Below are positions 45,078 through 55,400 of a stretch of 64,000 nucleotides of DNA, piece after piece (the stretch's first letter is position 1; the number at the start of each line of letters is the position of its first letter). Origin of the DNA: an uncultured Lachnospiraceae bacterium (GTDB taxonomy: Bacteria; Bacillota; Clostridia; Lachnospirales; Lachnospiraceae). The notes beneath the pieces were generated by a model. That model saw nothing but the letters and a program-made list of their open reading frames with translations. It was not told where the DNA came from and did not search any database. Where the stretch lies: the NCBI GenBank assembly GCA_947367855.1, contig CANBFE010000006.1:1-64000 (forward strand). The letters run 5' to 3'. The translations under genes were made by a program, and so were the position numbers.

Positions 45078-46276
45078 CCGGGGAGAACCTTGCCTTCCAG
45101 GAATTCCAGGGATGCGCCGCCGCCGGTGGAGATATGGCTCATCTTGTCGCCGAAGCCCAGCTGGTTAACGGCTGCCGCGGAATCACCGCCGCCGATGATG
45201 GTGGTAGCATCTGTTTCAGCCAATGCCTTAGCCACTGCGATGGTACCTGCCGCCAAAGTAGGATTCTCGAATACGCCCATGGGTCCGTTCCACACAACGG
45301 TCTTAGCGCTCTTTACGGCTTCCGCATACATCTCCGCAGTCTTGGGTCCGATATCGCAGCCCTCTCTGTCCGCAGGCATATTCTCCACGCCGCATACTTC
45401 CACTTCAATGGGAGCGTCAATGGGATTGGGGAATGCGGCTACCGTCACGGAGTCAACGGGAAGCAGCAGCTTCTTGCCCAGCTTCTCAGCCTTCTCAATC
45501 ATTTCCTTGCAGTAGTCCAGTTTCTCATTGTCCACCAGGGAACGTCCGATTTCATACCCCTGGGCCTTCAGGAAGGTGTACGCCATGCCGCCGCCGATGA
45601 TCAAGGTATCGCATTTCTCCAACAGGTTGGAGATAACATTCAGCTTGTCTGCAACCTTTGCGCCGCCCAGAATGGCCACGAAAGGACGAACCGGATTCTC
45701 CACCGCATTGCCCAGGAAATTGATTTCCTTCTGCATCAGGTATCCTACAGCATTCTCGCCGCCCTTCGCGGTAATGCACTTGGTAACGCCTTCCACGGAA
45801 GCATGGGCCCTGTGGGAGGAACCGAATGCGTCGCACACATACAGATCAGCCAGGTCGGCTAGCTCTTTGCTGAACTCCTCGCCGTTCTTTGTCTCTTCCT
45901 TGCCGCGGAAACGGGTATTCTGAAGCAGTACCACATCCCCTTCCTTCATGGCCTCCACAGCCTTGGTTGCAGCCTCACCGGTTACGTTGTAATCGGCAAC
46001 GAACACAACCTCCTTGCCCAGTTTCTCGGACAGTCTCTTTGCGACGGGAGCCAGGGACTCGCCTTCGTTGGGGCCGTTCTTCACCTTGCCCAGATGGGAG
46101 CACAGAATTACCTTACCGCCGTCGTTAATCAGCTTCTGAATCGTAGGCATTGCAGCCACAATACGTGTCTCGTCCGTAATCTCGCCGTTTTTCAAAGGAA
46201 CGTTAAAATCACATCTCACCAGAACTCTCTTGCCCTTTGCGTTGATATCATCAACGGATTTCTTATTCAAGCCCAT
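45053..46276 (-). CDS. pgk: Phosphoglycerate kinase
   Basis: Makes ATP and 3-phosphoglycerate from 1,3-bisphosphoglycerate. The 407-residue protein has the signature RVLVRCDFNVPL, the hinge and ADP region GGGMAYTFLKAQG, and the C-terminal GGGDSAAAVNQLG with STGGGASLEFLEG. The start MGLNKKSVDDI at 46276 is chosen by family length; the frame is open to 46378. It ends in ADDK with the stop at 45053, and this tail is duplicated twice in the repeats that follow. Confidence 0.97.
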   Translation of the reverse strand: MGLNKKSVDDINAKGKRVLVRCDFNVPLKNGEITDETRIVAAMPTIQKLINDGGKVILCSHLGKVKNGPNEGESLAPVAKRLSEKLGKEVVFVADYNVTGEAATKAVEAMKEGDVVLLQNTRFRGKEETKNGEEFSKELADLADLYVCDAFGSSHRAHASVEGVTKCITAKGGENAVGYLMQKEINFLGNAVENPVRPFVAILGGAKVADKLNVISNLLEKCDTLIIGGGMAYTFLKAQGYEIGRSLVDNEKLDYCKEMIEKAEKLGKKLLLPVDSVTVAAFPNPIDAPIEVEVCGVENMPADREGCDIGPKTAEMYAEAVKSAKTVVWNGPMGVFENPTLAAGTIAVAKALAETDATTIIGGGDSAAAVNQLGFGDKMSHISTGGGASLEFLEGKVLPGVAAADDK

Positions 46277-46363
46277 TTCCTTGGAACCTCCATTTTCATA
46301 TGATGATGTGGGGTCAAAAGGTATTTTGCCCCCTATGATACTCCAAATAGATTTGCTTAGATA

Positions 46364-46392
46364 AAAGGTCCGGTCCATCAGACCGGACCTTT
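46364..46392 (-). terminator. Terminator between gap and pgk
   Basis: AAAGGTCCGGTC and GACCGGACCTTT form a perfect 12-bp stem with a 5-base loop; on the minus strand it is followed by TTTTATC. It would stop or lower transcription from gap into pgk. Confidence 0.8.
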
Positions 46393-46477
46393 AAGGTCAC
46401 TTTTTCATCTCAGAAGCTTGCGAAACACAACCTTCCTGCCACGCTTTTTCACGGGCTGTCAGGCGTTCTTCTCTCAC

Positions 46478-47491
46478 TTAGCCAAGCTCGCTGAAGTACT
46501 TGATGGTACGAACCATCTGGGAAGTATAGCTGTTCTCATTGTCATACCAGGAAACAACCTGTACCAGGGAGTTGCCGTCTTCCATCTTGGAAACCATGGT
46601 CTGGGTTGCATCGAAGATGGAGCCGTAGGTGCTTCCTACAACGTCGGAGGATACAATCTCATCCTCATTGTAAGCGAAGGACTCGGTAGCGGCTGCCTTC
46701 ATGGCTGCATTGATGCCTTCCTTGGTAACTTCGCCCTTAACAACGGCTACCAGAATTGTGGTGGAGCCTGTAGGGGTGGGAACACGCTGTGCGGAGCCGA
46801 TAAGCTTGCCGTTCAGCTCAGGGATAACAAGGCCGATAGCCTTTGCAGCGCCGGTGGAGTTGGGCACGATGTTGCATGCGCCTGCGCGGCTTCTTCTCAG
46901 ATCGCCCTTTCTCTGAGGTCCGTCAAGGATCATCTGATCGCCTGTGTAAGCATGAACCGTGGTCATGATACCGCTCTGAACAGCAGCGAAATCATTCAGT
47001 GCCTTCGCCATGGGAGCAAGGCAGTTGGTGGTGCAGGAAGCTGCGGAGATAACGGTATCCTCAGCCTTCAGTGTATCATGGTTTACATTGTAAACGATGG
47101 TAGGAAGATCGTTTCCTGCAGGTGCAGAGATAACAACCTTACGAGCACCGGCAGTGATATGTGCGCTTGCCTTATCTTTGGAGGTATAGAAGCCTGTACA
47201 CTCCAGAACCACGTCTACCTTCAGCTCGCCCCAGGGAAGGTTCTTGGCGTCTGCTTCCTTGTAGATGGTGATGGTCTTGCCGTTAACGGTGATGTTGTCC
47301 TCGCCTGCCACTACAGAATCAGCATATTTGTACTTGCCCTGTGAAGAGTCATACTTCAGCAGATGAGCCAGCATCTTGGGGCTGGTCAAATCGTTGATTG
47401 CTACTACCTCATACCCTTCAGCATCAAACATCTGTCTGAATGCCAGACGGCCAATACGGCCAAAACCATTGATTGCTACTCTTACAGCCAT
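46478..47491 (-). CDS. gap: Glyceraldehyde-3-phosphate dehydrogenase
   Basis: Oxidises and phosphorylates glyceraldehyde 3-phosphate with NAD. The 337-residue protein starts INGFGRIGRLAFRQ (NAD site) and has the active-site SCTTNCLAP with its cysteine. Length and motifs are standard. A promoter about 175 bases upstream leaves a long 5' leader. It is first of the glycolytic group and is followed by a strong terminator. Confidence 0.97.
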   Translation of the reverse strand: MAVRVAINGFGRIGRLAFRQMFDAEGYEVVAINDLTSPKMLAHLLKYDSSQGKYKYADSVVAGEDNITVNGKTITIYKEADAKNLPWGELKVDVVLECTGFYTSKDKASAHITAGARKVVISAPAGNDLPTIVYNVNHDTLKAEDTVISAASCTTNCLAPMAKALNDFAAVQSGIMTTVHAYTGDQMILDGPQRKGDLRRSRAGACNIVPNSTGAAKAIGLVIPELNGKLIGSAQRVPTPTGSTTILVAVVKGEVTKEGINAAMKAAATESFAYNEDEIVSSDVVGSTYGSIFDATQTMVSKMEDGNSLVQVVSWYDNENSYTSQMVRTIKYFSELG

Positions 47492-47854
47492 TTTTAGATT
47501 CCTCCTGAAATTTTATATTTTTCGGCTGTCCCCGTCAGTTTCCAGTCCGGGTAAACGCCGTTCTTGCATTTGTCAGTGCGTAAATCGAAGATGATTGACA
47601 GAATACTGTGCCCAACAGGAGACGGTATGACGCCGTACATCTCTTTACACACTTGTCAGCAAGGATATTTTACCCAATTTTGCAGGATAATTCAAGATGT
47701 AAATGAAAAATAATTACCAACTTTTCGGAAATTTTACATATTGTTTAGAATTTGCGGCACATTTATGTTATAATGTCCCTGTGCAGAGGGAAAGTTCCCC
47801 ATTCCGCCATGAATATGCCGGTTATAAAACTGTTTTCATAGAAAGGAATACAAT
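47492..47854. other. Divergent intergenic region between gap and the PHP gene
   Basis: Holds the gap promoter (47667-47695) with a leader of about 165 bases and, on the plus strand, TATAAT at 47769-47774 before the PHP gene, without a clear -35 box. No gene seen. Confidence 0.5.
47667..47695 (-). promoter_or_regulatory. Predicted gap promoter
   Basis: Minus strand TTGAAT, 17-base spacer, TAAAAT. Confidence 0.5.
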
Positions 47855-48673
47855 ATGCCAATTACAGCAGACTGCCATTTACATTCCTCCTTCTCAGGGG
47901 ATTCCAAGACAACCATGGAAGAGATGATCCTTCTGGGAATCCGGCAGGGACTTTCCACCATATGTTTTACGGAGCATAATGATTTCGATTATCCAGAATA
48001 TCCGGATCTGCCCCACGATTATTTTTTACTGAATACAGACTCCTATCTCTATGACCTTATCCGGTTTCGTGAAAAATACAGGGACAGAATCCGCCTGCTC
48101 TTCGGAGTAGAACTGGGATTGCAACCCCAGACAGCGAAGGCCAATGCCGTTTTTGCCAAATCCCATGAATATGACTTTATTATCGGCTCTTCCCATGTCT
48201 GTCATGGAAAAGATCCCTACTATCCCGGTTTCTTTGAAAAACAGGGCAGGGATGCTGCCATTGGGGAGTATTTTACATCCATCCTGGAAAACATCCGGAG
48301 TTTTTCCGATTTTGACGTGTACGGGCATTTAGATTATGTGGTTCGGTATGCTCCTGGAAAAGAGGAAGGATATTCTTATGAAAAATATCGTGACATTCTG
48401 GACCGGATCCTGCAGCTTCTGTTGGAGAAGGAAAAGGGAATCGAGCTGAACACCGGCGGCATCAAAAGCGGCATGCGGGAAATGCACCCCTGCACGGAGA
48501 TTTTGCGGCGCTATCGCCAGCTGGGCGGAGAGATCATAACCGTTGGGTCCGACTCCCATGATACCCGGTATATTGCATCCCACTTTGACCGCGCCGCCCA
48601 ACTCCTGACCGCATGCGGCTTCAGGTATTTTTGCATTTTTGAAAAAAGAGTTCCGGAATTTCATAAAATCTGA
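47855..48673 (+). CDS. PHP-domain histidinol-phosphatase family protein
   Basis: A 272-residue PHP-fold phosphoesterase similar to HisJ/HisK-type histidinol phosphatases. The metal motifs are DCHLHSSFSGDS (HxH), FTEHNDF, GVELG, IGSSHVCHG, FDVYGHLDY and VGSDSHD. In histidine synthesis it would remove phosphate from histidinol phosphate, but no other his gene is near, so another phosphoester is possible. GAAAGG lies upstream of ATG 47855. Confidence 0.82.
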   Translation: MPITADCHLHSSFSGDSKTTMEEMILLGIRQGLSTICFTEHNDFDYPEYPDLPHDYFLLNTDSYLYDLIRFREKYRDRIRLLFGVELGLQPQTAKANAVFAKSHEYDFIIGSSHVCHGKDPYYPGFFEKQGRDAAIGEYFTSILENIRSFSDFDVYGHLDYVVRYAPGKEEGYSYEKYRDILDRILQLLLEKEKGIELNTGGIKSGMREMHPCTEILRRYRQLGGEIITVGSDSHDTRYIASHFDRAAQLLTACGFRYFCIFEKRVPEFHKI

Positions 48674-49155
48674 CACTCCCCGACAGAATGTCCTTTAAAG
48701 CCCTGCTTCCGCGCACAATCGGAATAATGAGAAAATCCCTTCTGCCGGAAAAGGAGAAAGCTCCGGCACATGACCGGAGCTACTCTCTATTTCTTATGAG
48801 GGGGGAGATAGTGATTTACATCAACTATCTAAAAAGCATTGTAAACTTTAAATGTGTTCATATTGTGTTCATATTCTAAATAATCTATAAAATTATTTCC
48901 CAAAAATTCTAAATATGAAAAGAAAACCTTGCGTCAACGAATTTTTTATGATATCTTAAATACATTACAAGAATTTTGATAGACATTCTGCTCCGTCCCG
49001 TTAATGATCTTTCGTTGGATGGGGTGTCTAAATTCAACACAGGGAACATTGATTTCCCAGTATCGGCTTTTCGCCATTAATTCCGTTAATTTAAAACAAG
49101 ACAGGACAGGCGGAAAGTCATTCCTCCCGTTCTGCGCAAAATGGGAGGAAACAAA
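48674..49155. other. Intergenic region before the Rpn-type gene
   Basis: Contains a hairpin at 48759-48781 (AGCTCCGG/CCGGAGCT) that may end the PHP transcript, two tandem copies of TGTGTTCATAT at 48853-48874, and AT-rich sequence. A minus-strand open frame reads through its right part but has no start signal of its own. No gene is called. Confidence 0.5.
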
Positions 49156-50427
49156 ATGAAGCACAGGAAAACAAATCTCAGCTCCTCGAAAACTGCAGAT
49201 ATACGAAACTGCAGGAAAAATGACCATGAGCCAAAAGCCCAAAACGAAAAAGATTCCATGCATAACAGGGACATAAACAGCAAAACCATCTTCAGCGATC
49301 CGGTTCTGTGCGCCCAGTTTTTTCGGGACAACTTTGATGTACCAATGCTGAAAAATGTACAGCCGGAGGACATTGAGGACATTTCCGAGCGCTATCTCCC
49401 TTATCTGGGAACAGAGTTCAATGCTGACTCCGTAAAGAAAATCAGAATTCTGGATATCGGAAAAGGTACCGGGGATACTGCTGCAAAAAGAAATACCCCG
49501 TCCTTCTTCGTATCCCTGATCGAGCATAAAAGTCTTGTTGATTATGATGTTTCCATGCAGTTGCTTCGCTATATGGTCTGTATATGGACAGAATACCGCA
49601 GAGAAAACGAATCAAAAATAAGCGGCTCCACACACCGAAAGGATTTCCGCTATCCTGTGATTCTGCCGATTGTATACTATGAAGGGAAAGAGAAATGGAC
49701 TGCAGGACTGCATTTAAGCGACCGGATTGGCGGATGCTCCGGATTAGAAGACTGGATTCCCGATTTCCGGTATGAAATCATCCAACTCCACGATTACACC
49801 AACCAGGAACTTCTGAAACGCGGAAACGAAATGTCCCTTATCATGCTGATTAATAAAATACAGGGGTCTGCAGATCTTGAGGAGTTTATTCATATACCGG
49901 CAGACGAGTTAGATCAAATTATCAGAAACAGTCCCGGACATGTTATGGATATTCTGGTAAGTGTAATGGAAAGCCTGTGTTTCAAAATAGGCGTATCTGC
50001 CCAGGAACGCACACAATGTGTCGGGAAAGTGAGGAAACGAAAAATGGGGTACCTGTTTGAAAACATGGATAAAATAAACATTCAGGAAGAACGGCGAAAA
50101 GCGGCGGCTCAGAGGCAAAAAACTAAAAAAGAGAAAAAACGGGCTGACAGGCAGCACAAACGGGCTGACAGGCAGCACAAACGGGCTGACGAACAGCAGA
50201 AACGAGCCGATGAACAGCAGAAACGAGCAGACGAACAGCACAAGCGGGCTGACGAACAGCAGAAACGAGCTGACGAACAGCACAAGCGGGCTGACGAACA
50301 GCAGAAACGAGCAGACGAACAACAGAAACGGGCCGATGAACAGCAGAAACGAGCAGAAACTGCCGAAGAAAAACTCCGCGCTGCCGAACAAGTGATACGT
50401 CAGCTGAAAAAGTCTCAGGAAAAATAG
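49156..50427 (+). CDS. Rpn-family PD-(D/E)XK nuclease/transposase-like protein with heptad tail
   Basis: A 423-residue protein of the Rpn (recombination-promoting nuclease, transposase_31-like) family. The core is at about 50-190, starting FSDPVLCAQFFRDNF, with FFVSLIEHKSLVDYDVSMQLLRYMV carrying an ExK-like EHK site and IVYYEGKEKWTAG typical of the family. Rpn proteins nick DNA and promote RecA-independent recombination. The C terminus (about 328-400) is an unusual run of ten KRADxQx heptads. GGGAGG lies seven bases before ATG 49156; the ATG at 49141 overlaps it and is rejected. It stands alone between two terminator-like hairpins. Confidence 0.8.
   Translation: MKHRKTNLSSSKTADIRNCRKNDHEPKAQNEKDSMHNRDINSKTIFSDPVLCAQFFRDNFDVPMLKNVQPEDIEDISERYLPYLGTEFNADSVKKIRILDIGKGTGDTAAKRNTPSFFVSLIEHKSLVDYDVSMQLLRYMVCIWTEYRRENESKISGSTHRKDFRYPVILPIVYYEGKEKWTAGLHLSDRIGGCSGLEDWIPDFRYEIIQLHDYTNQELLKRGNEMSLIMLINKIQGSADLEEFIHIPADELDQIIRNSPGHVMDILVSVMESLCFKIGVSAQERTQCVGKVRKRKMGYLFENMDKINIQEERRKAAAQRQKTKKEKKRADRQHKRADRQHKRADEQQKRADEQQKRADEQHKRADEQQKRADEQHKRADEQQKRADEQQKRADEQQKRAETAEEKLRAAEQVIRQLKKSQEK
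50137..50346 (+). repeat. 21-bp coding tandem repeat, ten units
   Basis: Ten in-frame 21-base units encode KRADRQH (2), KRADEQQ (6) and KRADEQH (2). An eleventh, KRAETAE, is degenerate. Synonymous differences (CGG/CGA, GCT/GCA/GCC) recur in an alternating order, as expected if blocks of units were duplicated together. Confidence 0.95.
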
Positions 50428-50466
50428 AATCAGCCCGCACTTCCAACCTGCCATAAAGAGCATGCC

Positions 50467-50502
50467 GGTTTGAATCAGGGATTGCCCCCTCTGATTCAAA
50501 CC
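50467..50502. terminator. Inverted repeat between convergent Rpn and hscC-like genes
   Basis: GGTTTGAATCAG (50467-50478) pairs perfectly with 50491-50502. A T run is lacking, so the terminator call is tentative. Confidence 0.5.
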
Positions 50503-50527
50503 AGCATCCATCCTCTTCCCAGATATC

Positions 50528-52219
50528 TTAATCCCAGTCTTCATCCTCCTCAAGCACTTCAATCAAAGCTTCCCTGGTATTCAAAATATCGTCATGGTCG
50601 TCCCTTTTCAGCGCCGCTTCAAAGGCAGTTATGTATCGGTCCAGTCTCTTTCTGCGATCTCCCAAAGCCTCCTCATACATCCGTTCCGCTCTGGTCAGTA
50701 CCAGTCTGTTCTCCTCATAGTCCCTTGGCTGAATCTTCAGATAGGCCAGCTCTTCCATCCGCTTTTTGACTTCCTCATCCGTCATCTGATTTTCCTGGCC
50801 TTTGATGACCATCTTCCGGCACTCTCCGGTAGATACCACAGTCACCTCCACCTCCAGAAGAGAATTGATATCATAGGTATATGTCACATCCACTGCTTCC
50901 TGCCCCCTGGGGCCTTTGGGAATCTCTATTTCCAGTTCTCCCAGAAACAGGTTATTTCTGGCAAACCGACTTTCTCCCTGCAGCACTCTCACCCGAACCT
51001 TGGTCTGATTATCCCTGGCTGTATAGAGACGCTCCGTATGACTGGCCGGAATAACAGTATTTCGCTCAATAATAGGACAAAATCTGCCATCCTCGTACTT
51101 GCCCTCCTCATACTCCACCACGACCTCCGTGCCCAGGGTAAAGGAACACACATCCGTAAGAATGACCTCCTTCACTTCCTCCCGCCGCTCCTTCATGGCC
51201 GCCTGCACCGCTGCGCCCAATGCCACGGTCTCATCAGGATTCATTCTGGTATCCGGAAACTTTCGGAACAGACGAATGAGAAACTCCCTTACAATGGACA
51301 GTCTGGTGGCTCCGCCGATAAGCAGAACTTCATCAATATCCCCAAGCTTCAGACCTGCATCCGCCAGGCTTTTCTTCACCGGCTCACGGATCTTCATGAG
51401 AAGCTCCTCGCAGGCTTCCTCATACTCTTTGTACGTGATCTGCTGCTCCAGGTTTTTTTCTTTATACAGGAAAGCGATTTTTACTTTATCCGTATCATTA
51501 AGGGCATATTTGGCCTTTTCCGCCTCACGGAAGAGACGGGCCTGCTCCTTTTCCGACAAATTCTGCAGCAGCAGCTTTGCCTTCTGCAGAAAAAGCTTTG
51601 CCATCACCTCGGTAAAGTCCTCTCCGCCCAGATAATTGTCTCCCGCAACCGCACGTACCTCCAGAATATTGTGGTACAGCTCCAGTATAGACACATCAAA
51701 GGTCCCTCCCCCCAGATCAAACACCAGGAACCGGGTATCCCTCTCCTTTTCATAGAGACCATATGCCACTGCGGCGGCCGTCGGCTCCGAAATCATCCGT
51801 TCCACCTTCAAACCCGCCAGTTCCCCTGCGCGCTTGGTTGCCTTCCTTCTCTTGTCATCAAAATAAGCCGGTACACTGATAACTGCCTCCGTCACTTCTT
51901 CTCCCAGATAACTCTCCGCGTCTTCCTTCAGGGAACGCAGCACAAAACTGGAGAGTTCCTCCGGTCTGAAGTGTTTTCCGCTTAAGACAAAATCCCGCTC
52001 TGTACCCATACTCCGCTTAAATGCCTGGGCAACTGTATCAGGATACAGGCTCATCCTCTCCCTGGCAGTCTCGCCCACATAGACACGGCCCTCCCCGTCG
52101 ACGCTGACCACAGATGGTGTCAGGCTTTTCCCCAGTCTGTTAGGGATGATCTTTGGTCCCTCTTCCGTAAAATATGCTATCAGACTGTTCGTTGTCCCCA
52201 GATCAATTCCTACAATCAT
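50528..52219 (-). CDS. Hsp70-type chaperone, HscC-like
   Basis: A 563-residue Hsp70 of the short HscC type. ATPase motifs: GIDLGTTNSLIAYF at the N terminus, VPAYFDDKRRKAT, EPTAAAVAYG, DLGGGTFDVSIL and VLLIGGATRLS. A shortened substrate-binding region (GNTVIP-like ERNTVIPASHTE, then LLEVEVTVV) replaces the full DnaK C terminus. I choose ATG 52219, which has GGAGGAAGAT before it and overlaps the stop of a leader ORF. The TPR-J-like protein encoded upstream is its probable partner. This is not the main DnaK, which normally lies with grpE and dnaJ. Confidence 0.88.
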   Translation of the reverse strand: MIVGIDLGTTNSLIAYFTEEGPKIIPNRLGKSLTPSVVSVDGEGRVYVGETARERMSLYPDTVAQAFKRSMGTERDFVLSGKHFRPEELSSFVLRSLKEDAESYLGEEVTEAVISVPAYFDDKRRKATKRAGELAGLKVERMISEPTAAAVAYGLYEKERDTRFLVFDLGGGTFDVSILELYHNILEVRAVAGDNYLGGEDFTEVMAKLFLQKAKLLLQNLSEKEQARLFREAEKAKYALNDTDKVKIAFLYKEKNLEQQITYKEYEEACEELLMKIREPVKKSLADAGLKLGDIDEVLLIGGATRLSIVREFLIRLFRKFPDTRMNPDETVALGAAVQAAMKERREEVKEVILTDVCSFTLGTEVVVEYEEGKYEDGRFCPIIERNTVIPASHTERLYTARDNQTKVRVRVLQGESRFARNNLFLGELEIEIPKGPRGQEAVDVTYTYDINSLLEVEVTVVSTGECRKMVIKGQENQMTDEEVKKRMEELAYLKIQPRDYEENRLVLTRAERMYEEALGDRRKRLDRYITAFEAALKRDDHDDILNTREALIEVLEEDEDWD

Positions 52220-52287
52220 ATCTTCCTCCATGCCCTGTCCTGCGGAATTCCCCCCTCACAGTTCTGCCTTCCACTGTCACAGAGCAT
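52216..52287 (-). CDS. Short upstream ORF coupled to the Hsp70 gene (23 codons)
   Basis: ATG at 52287 follows AGAGGAG at a good distance on the minus strand. The frame of 23 codons (begins MLCDSGRQNCEGG) ends in TGA that overlaps the Hsp70 ATG as ATGA. The strong ribosome binding site and exact overlap suggest translational coupling; the peptide itself resembles nothing known and may only be a leader. Confidence 0.4.
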   Translation of the reverse strand: MLCDSGRQNCEGGIPQDRAWRKI

Positions 52288-52425
52288 TATTTCTCCTCTT
52301 TTTCAGAACCCTGGCAAAATACTGCAAGTTCTGTTTTCTCACGTTTCTTACCCACTGCATCTCAGTATAGCATAACTTGCGACCGGATTCACGCAAAATT
52401 TCAGATTGGAAAAAATTAATAATCC

Positions 52426-55400
52426 CTACAATTCGTCCTTGAAAATCGTATGTTTCACTGCCAACAGATACTCGTCCCACGGCTGAATCTTCAGATTCCT
52501 GCGCAGCCGTTTCTTTGCCTCCTCCCGCTTCCCCATCCTCAAAAGCAGGAGAATACCTGCACTTTCCAGTTCCTTGCACAGAGGACAGCTGCAGAAATGG
52601 CAGATCTCACATTCCTCTTCCCTGTCCAGGATTTTCTGCAGCTCCTCTGTATCCTCCGTAAAGTAGGCCGCGAGAAATTCCATCTGCAGATGTCCTTTTT
52701 CCTGGTTGTAATACTTAGTCCTGCCCGCTGTCTTTTCCTTCGCCAGCCAGTCCTGCAGCCGAAGCGCGTATTTTTTCCCCCGTTTTCCGTCCCCACAGAG
52801 AATGCAGGCAAAAACAGCGTCACAGATTCTTCCCTCCATGGAGCTCTCCACTAATCCGTTGCGGAACATTCTGTCAAAAGCCCTCAGGGCTGCGGATTTC
52901 TTTCCAAACAGCAGTTCCATCCATCCCCTGCTGCAGTAATAGGCCGGATAGGAAACCACCTGCTGTTTCCTGCGCATTCCCGGGGACAGGATTTCCTTCA
53001 TGACCCTCCGCACAGTGGTCCCGCGCAGTTCTCCTCCCCATTGGTTCAGTATCCGCCGGGCCTTCTCCCCATCGCCGACGGCATTATACAACTCCGCCAG
53101 CTTCTCGTAACGGGTCCATTTATCCTTTTTATAATAACGCTCATAGACGGCCTCTGCTTCCTCCGTCCGCCCCATCCGCCGGTAAAGCTCCGCCAGATTA
53201 TCTCCGAACCAGCTGCTCCGGTTCTCTCCTGTCAGTTCCTCATACCGCCTGTAAGCTGCCACGGCCATCTCATTTATCCCTAACAGGGAATAAAGATTTC
53301 CCATGTCTGCATAAATCACCGGGGACATTTCCTTATCCATGTATAAAATGGCTTTTTTGATAAAAAACAAAGCCTTCTCATAATCCCCCTGGTATTTATA
53401 TACAAAGCTTAATCCATTTAATGCATAGGGATTGGCAGGATTCAGGTAAAGCGCCTTTTCAAAATCCTCCCTCGCCTCCTCTAGCCGATGGGCAGCCCTG
53501 TGAAAAATAGCCCTTTCCACCAGCATAAAGTCATCGGGATAATGATAAAGGTATTCCGTCAGTACCTCCAGCCCCTTTTCATAATAATCCTTATCCCCCT
53601 TCTCCACCTGCTTGAAAAAAACTTCCCGAAACTTCTTCAGCCTTACGTTTAACAGACTGACTTCCATGGTCTCATGATCCATCTGAAAAGCGTAAGCCTC
53701 CAGTATCGGACTGTGCACCCCGTTTTTTTCCGCATCCTCAAGAACTTTTTTCAGGTCGTCATAATGCTCCAGATCCAGATATACTTTCGCAAGATACTCA
53801 TATGCTTTTGCAAAATTGGGAAAATACTTTACACAGGCTCCGGCCGTTCTGACCACACCCCCTGCATTCAGCTGCCGCCTGTAAGCTTCCATGGAAGAGG
53901 CATATGCCGCAAAAATCTGATACTCATCCACCAGCTTCTGGACGGTTTCAAGACACTGCTCATACTCCTCCATCTCCACGTATATCTGGGCCATCTCCAG
54001 CAAAATGCCAATGTCTTTTGCATTTCCCAAAAGGATTTTTTTCCCTTCTTCCACGGCAAGGACAAAATTTTCCTTCTCCCTGAACCCAAGGTTGTGGTAA
54101 CACTGCATCCTGATGAGATGCGCCTGTCTCAGCCTGTCCCTGTCCTTTTTCTTCTCCGCTTCATCCGAAGATGCATTTTTTTCTATTTTTTTCTCCAGGG
54201 ATTCCTCCCAGGCCCTGGTCATGGTAATGGCATCTTCATATTCAGCCTGCTCCACATACAGTTTGGCAAGCAGCCCATTGTATTCCGCTTCTTTTTCCGG
54301 AGGAAGCATTTTCTCCAGTTTCAATGCCATCTGGATACCCTGAGCTATTTTTCCGTCCTGCAGATAACACCAGCACAACTCCAGTCTGGGTTCCCAACCC
54401 GGGTTTTCCCGGCTGCGGATCTCCAGTTCCTTCTCGATCTCAGCATTTATCCTGGCCAGAAGATCCAGGAAGACATCATCGCTTCCGGAAGCAAGTACTT
54501 TTTCCGCACATTTCTTTGCAGTCCTGTACTGCTTCTGACTGTAATACCATTCCGTCAGCCTCAGATTGGCCATATAATGGCTGTCATTTCCGGTTTTCAG
54601 CTCCTCATACAGGCCTGCCGCACGGCTCCTGCTTGCGCTGTCCGCCTCTTCCTCCCCCATCATCCAAAGCATTTCGGCAAAATTATAACAGATCATTGCA
54701 TCCCCGGGATATTTTTCCCTCTGCTCTTCCAGAAGGGCCACTGCCTTTTCCCCCTGCCCCTGTCTCAGCAGAATATTGGCCCGGCTGATTTCCATCACCG
54801 GATGGGTGATTCCCAGTTTATCCGCGCTCCTCACACAATTTTCTGCTTCCTCCAGATTCTTGTCCTGCAGGGCCTGCCAACATCGGTCGTAGTACTCCAG
54901 AAACAGGTCATAGTCCCCATCCTCCGGACCCTGGAACTGACTAAACTCCAGATCTTCTCCTCTCTCACATCTCCCCACAATGTAGTGAACAAAGTTTAAC
55001 GGAAATTTTTCCCTCAAAAATCCTGCTCCGCTGACAATAGATAATTTTTCGTCAAAAAGTTTCCAGACTGCAGTTGGAAGTTTGAAATGGTCAGTGAGAA
55101 ATCCCAATAATTTTAAACGGCAGTTCTCTTCCTCCTCAATGGAAAAAAAGACATCGTCCCCGAACAGTTCTCTCCAGCATTCCACATCCTGCCTGGTACG
55201 GATATTGCCGTAAATCTTAACGGCTTTCTCCAACCACAGCCCGGAAGGCGTAGTATCCCGTGGAATGTCTTCTTCCGTTTCATCCTCAGTCTCCCCGGCA
55301 TATCTGCAGGCTTCCTCATACGCAGCCCTGAGCCGCTTAAAGCCCTCAGGGTCATCCTCCGGATTTGCCGCGGTCAGCTTTGTCCTGTATGCCCTTTTTA

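Noticed and set aside
48946..49527. Minus-strand frame across the PHP-Rpn gap
   Set aside because: More than half is antisense to the Rpn gene, and no start with a ribosome binding site exists. A decayed gene in 48946-49140 cannot be excluded but is not supported.
50137..50346. CRISPR-like regular repeat
   Set aside because: Units are contiguous with no spacers and lie in frame within a gene.
50594..51985. 463-codon plus-strand frame
   Set aside because: Antisense to the Hsp70 gene with no domain-like sequence; an artefact of codon use.
52288..52425. CIRCE/HrcA operator before the Hsp70 gene
   Set aside because: No TTAGCACTC-N9-GAGTGCTAA inverted repeat is present.
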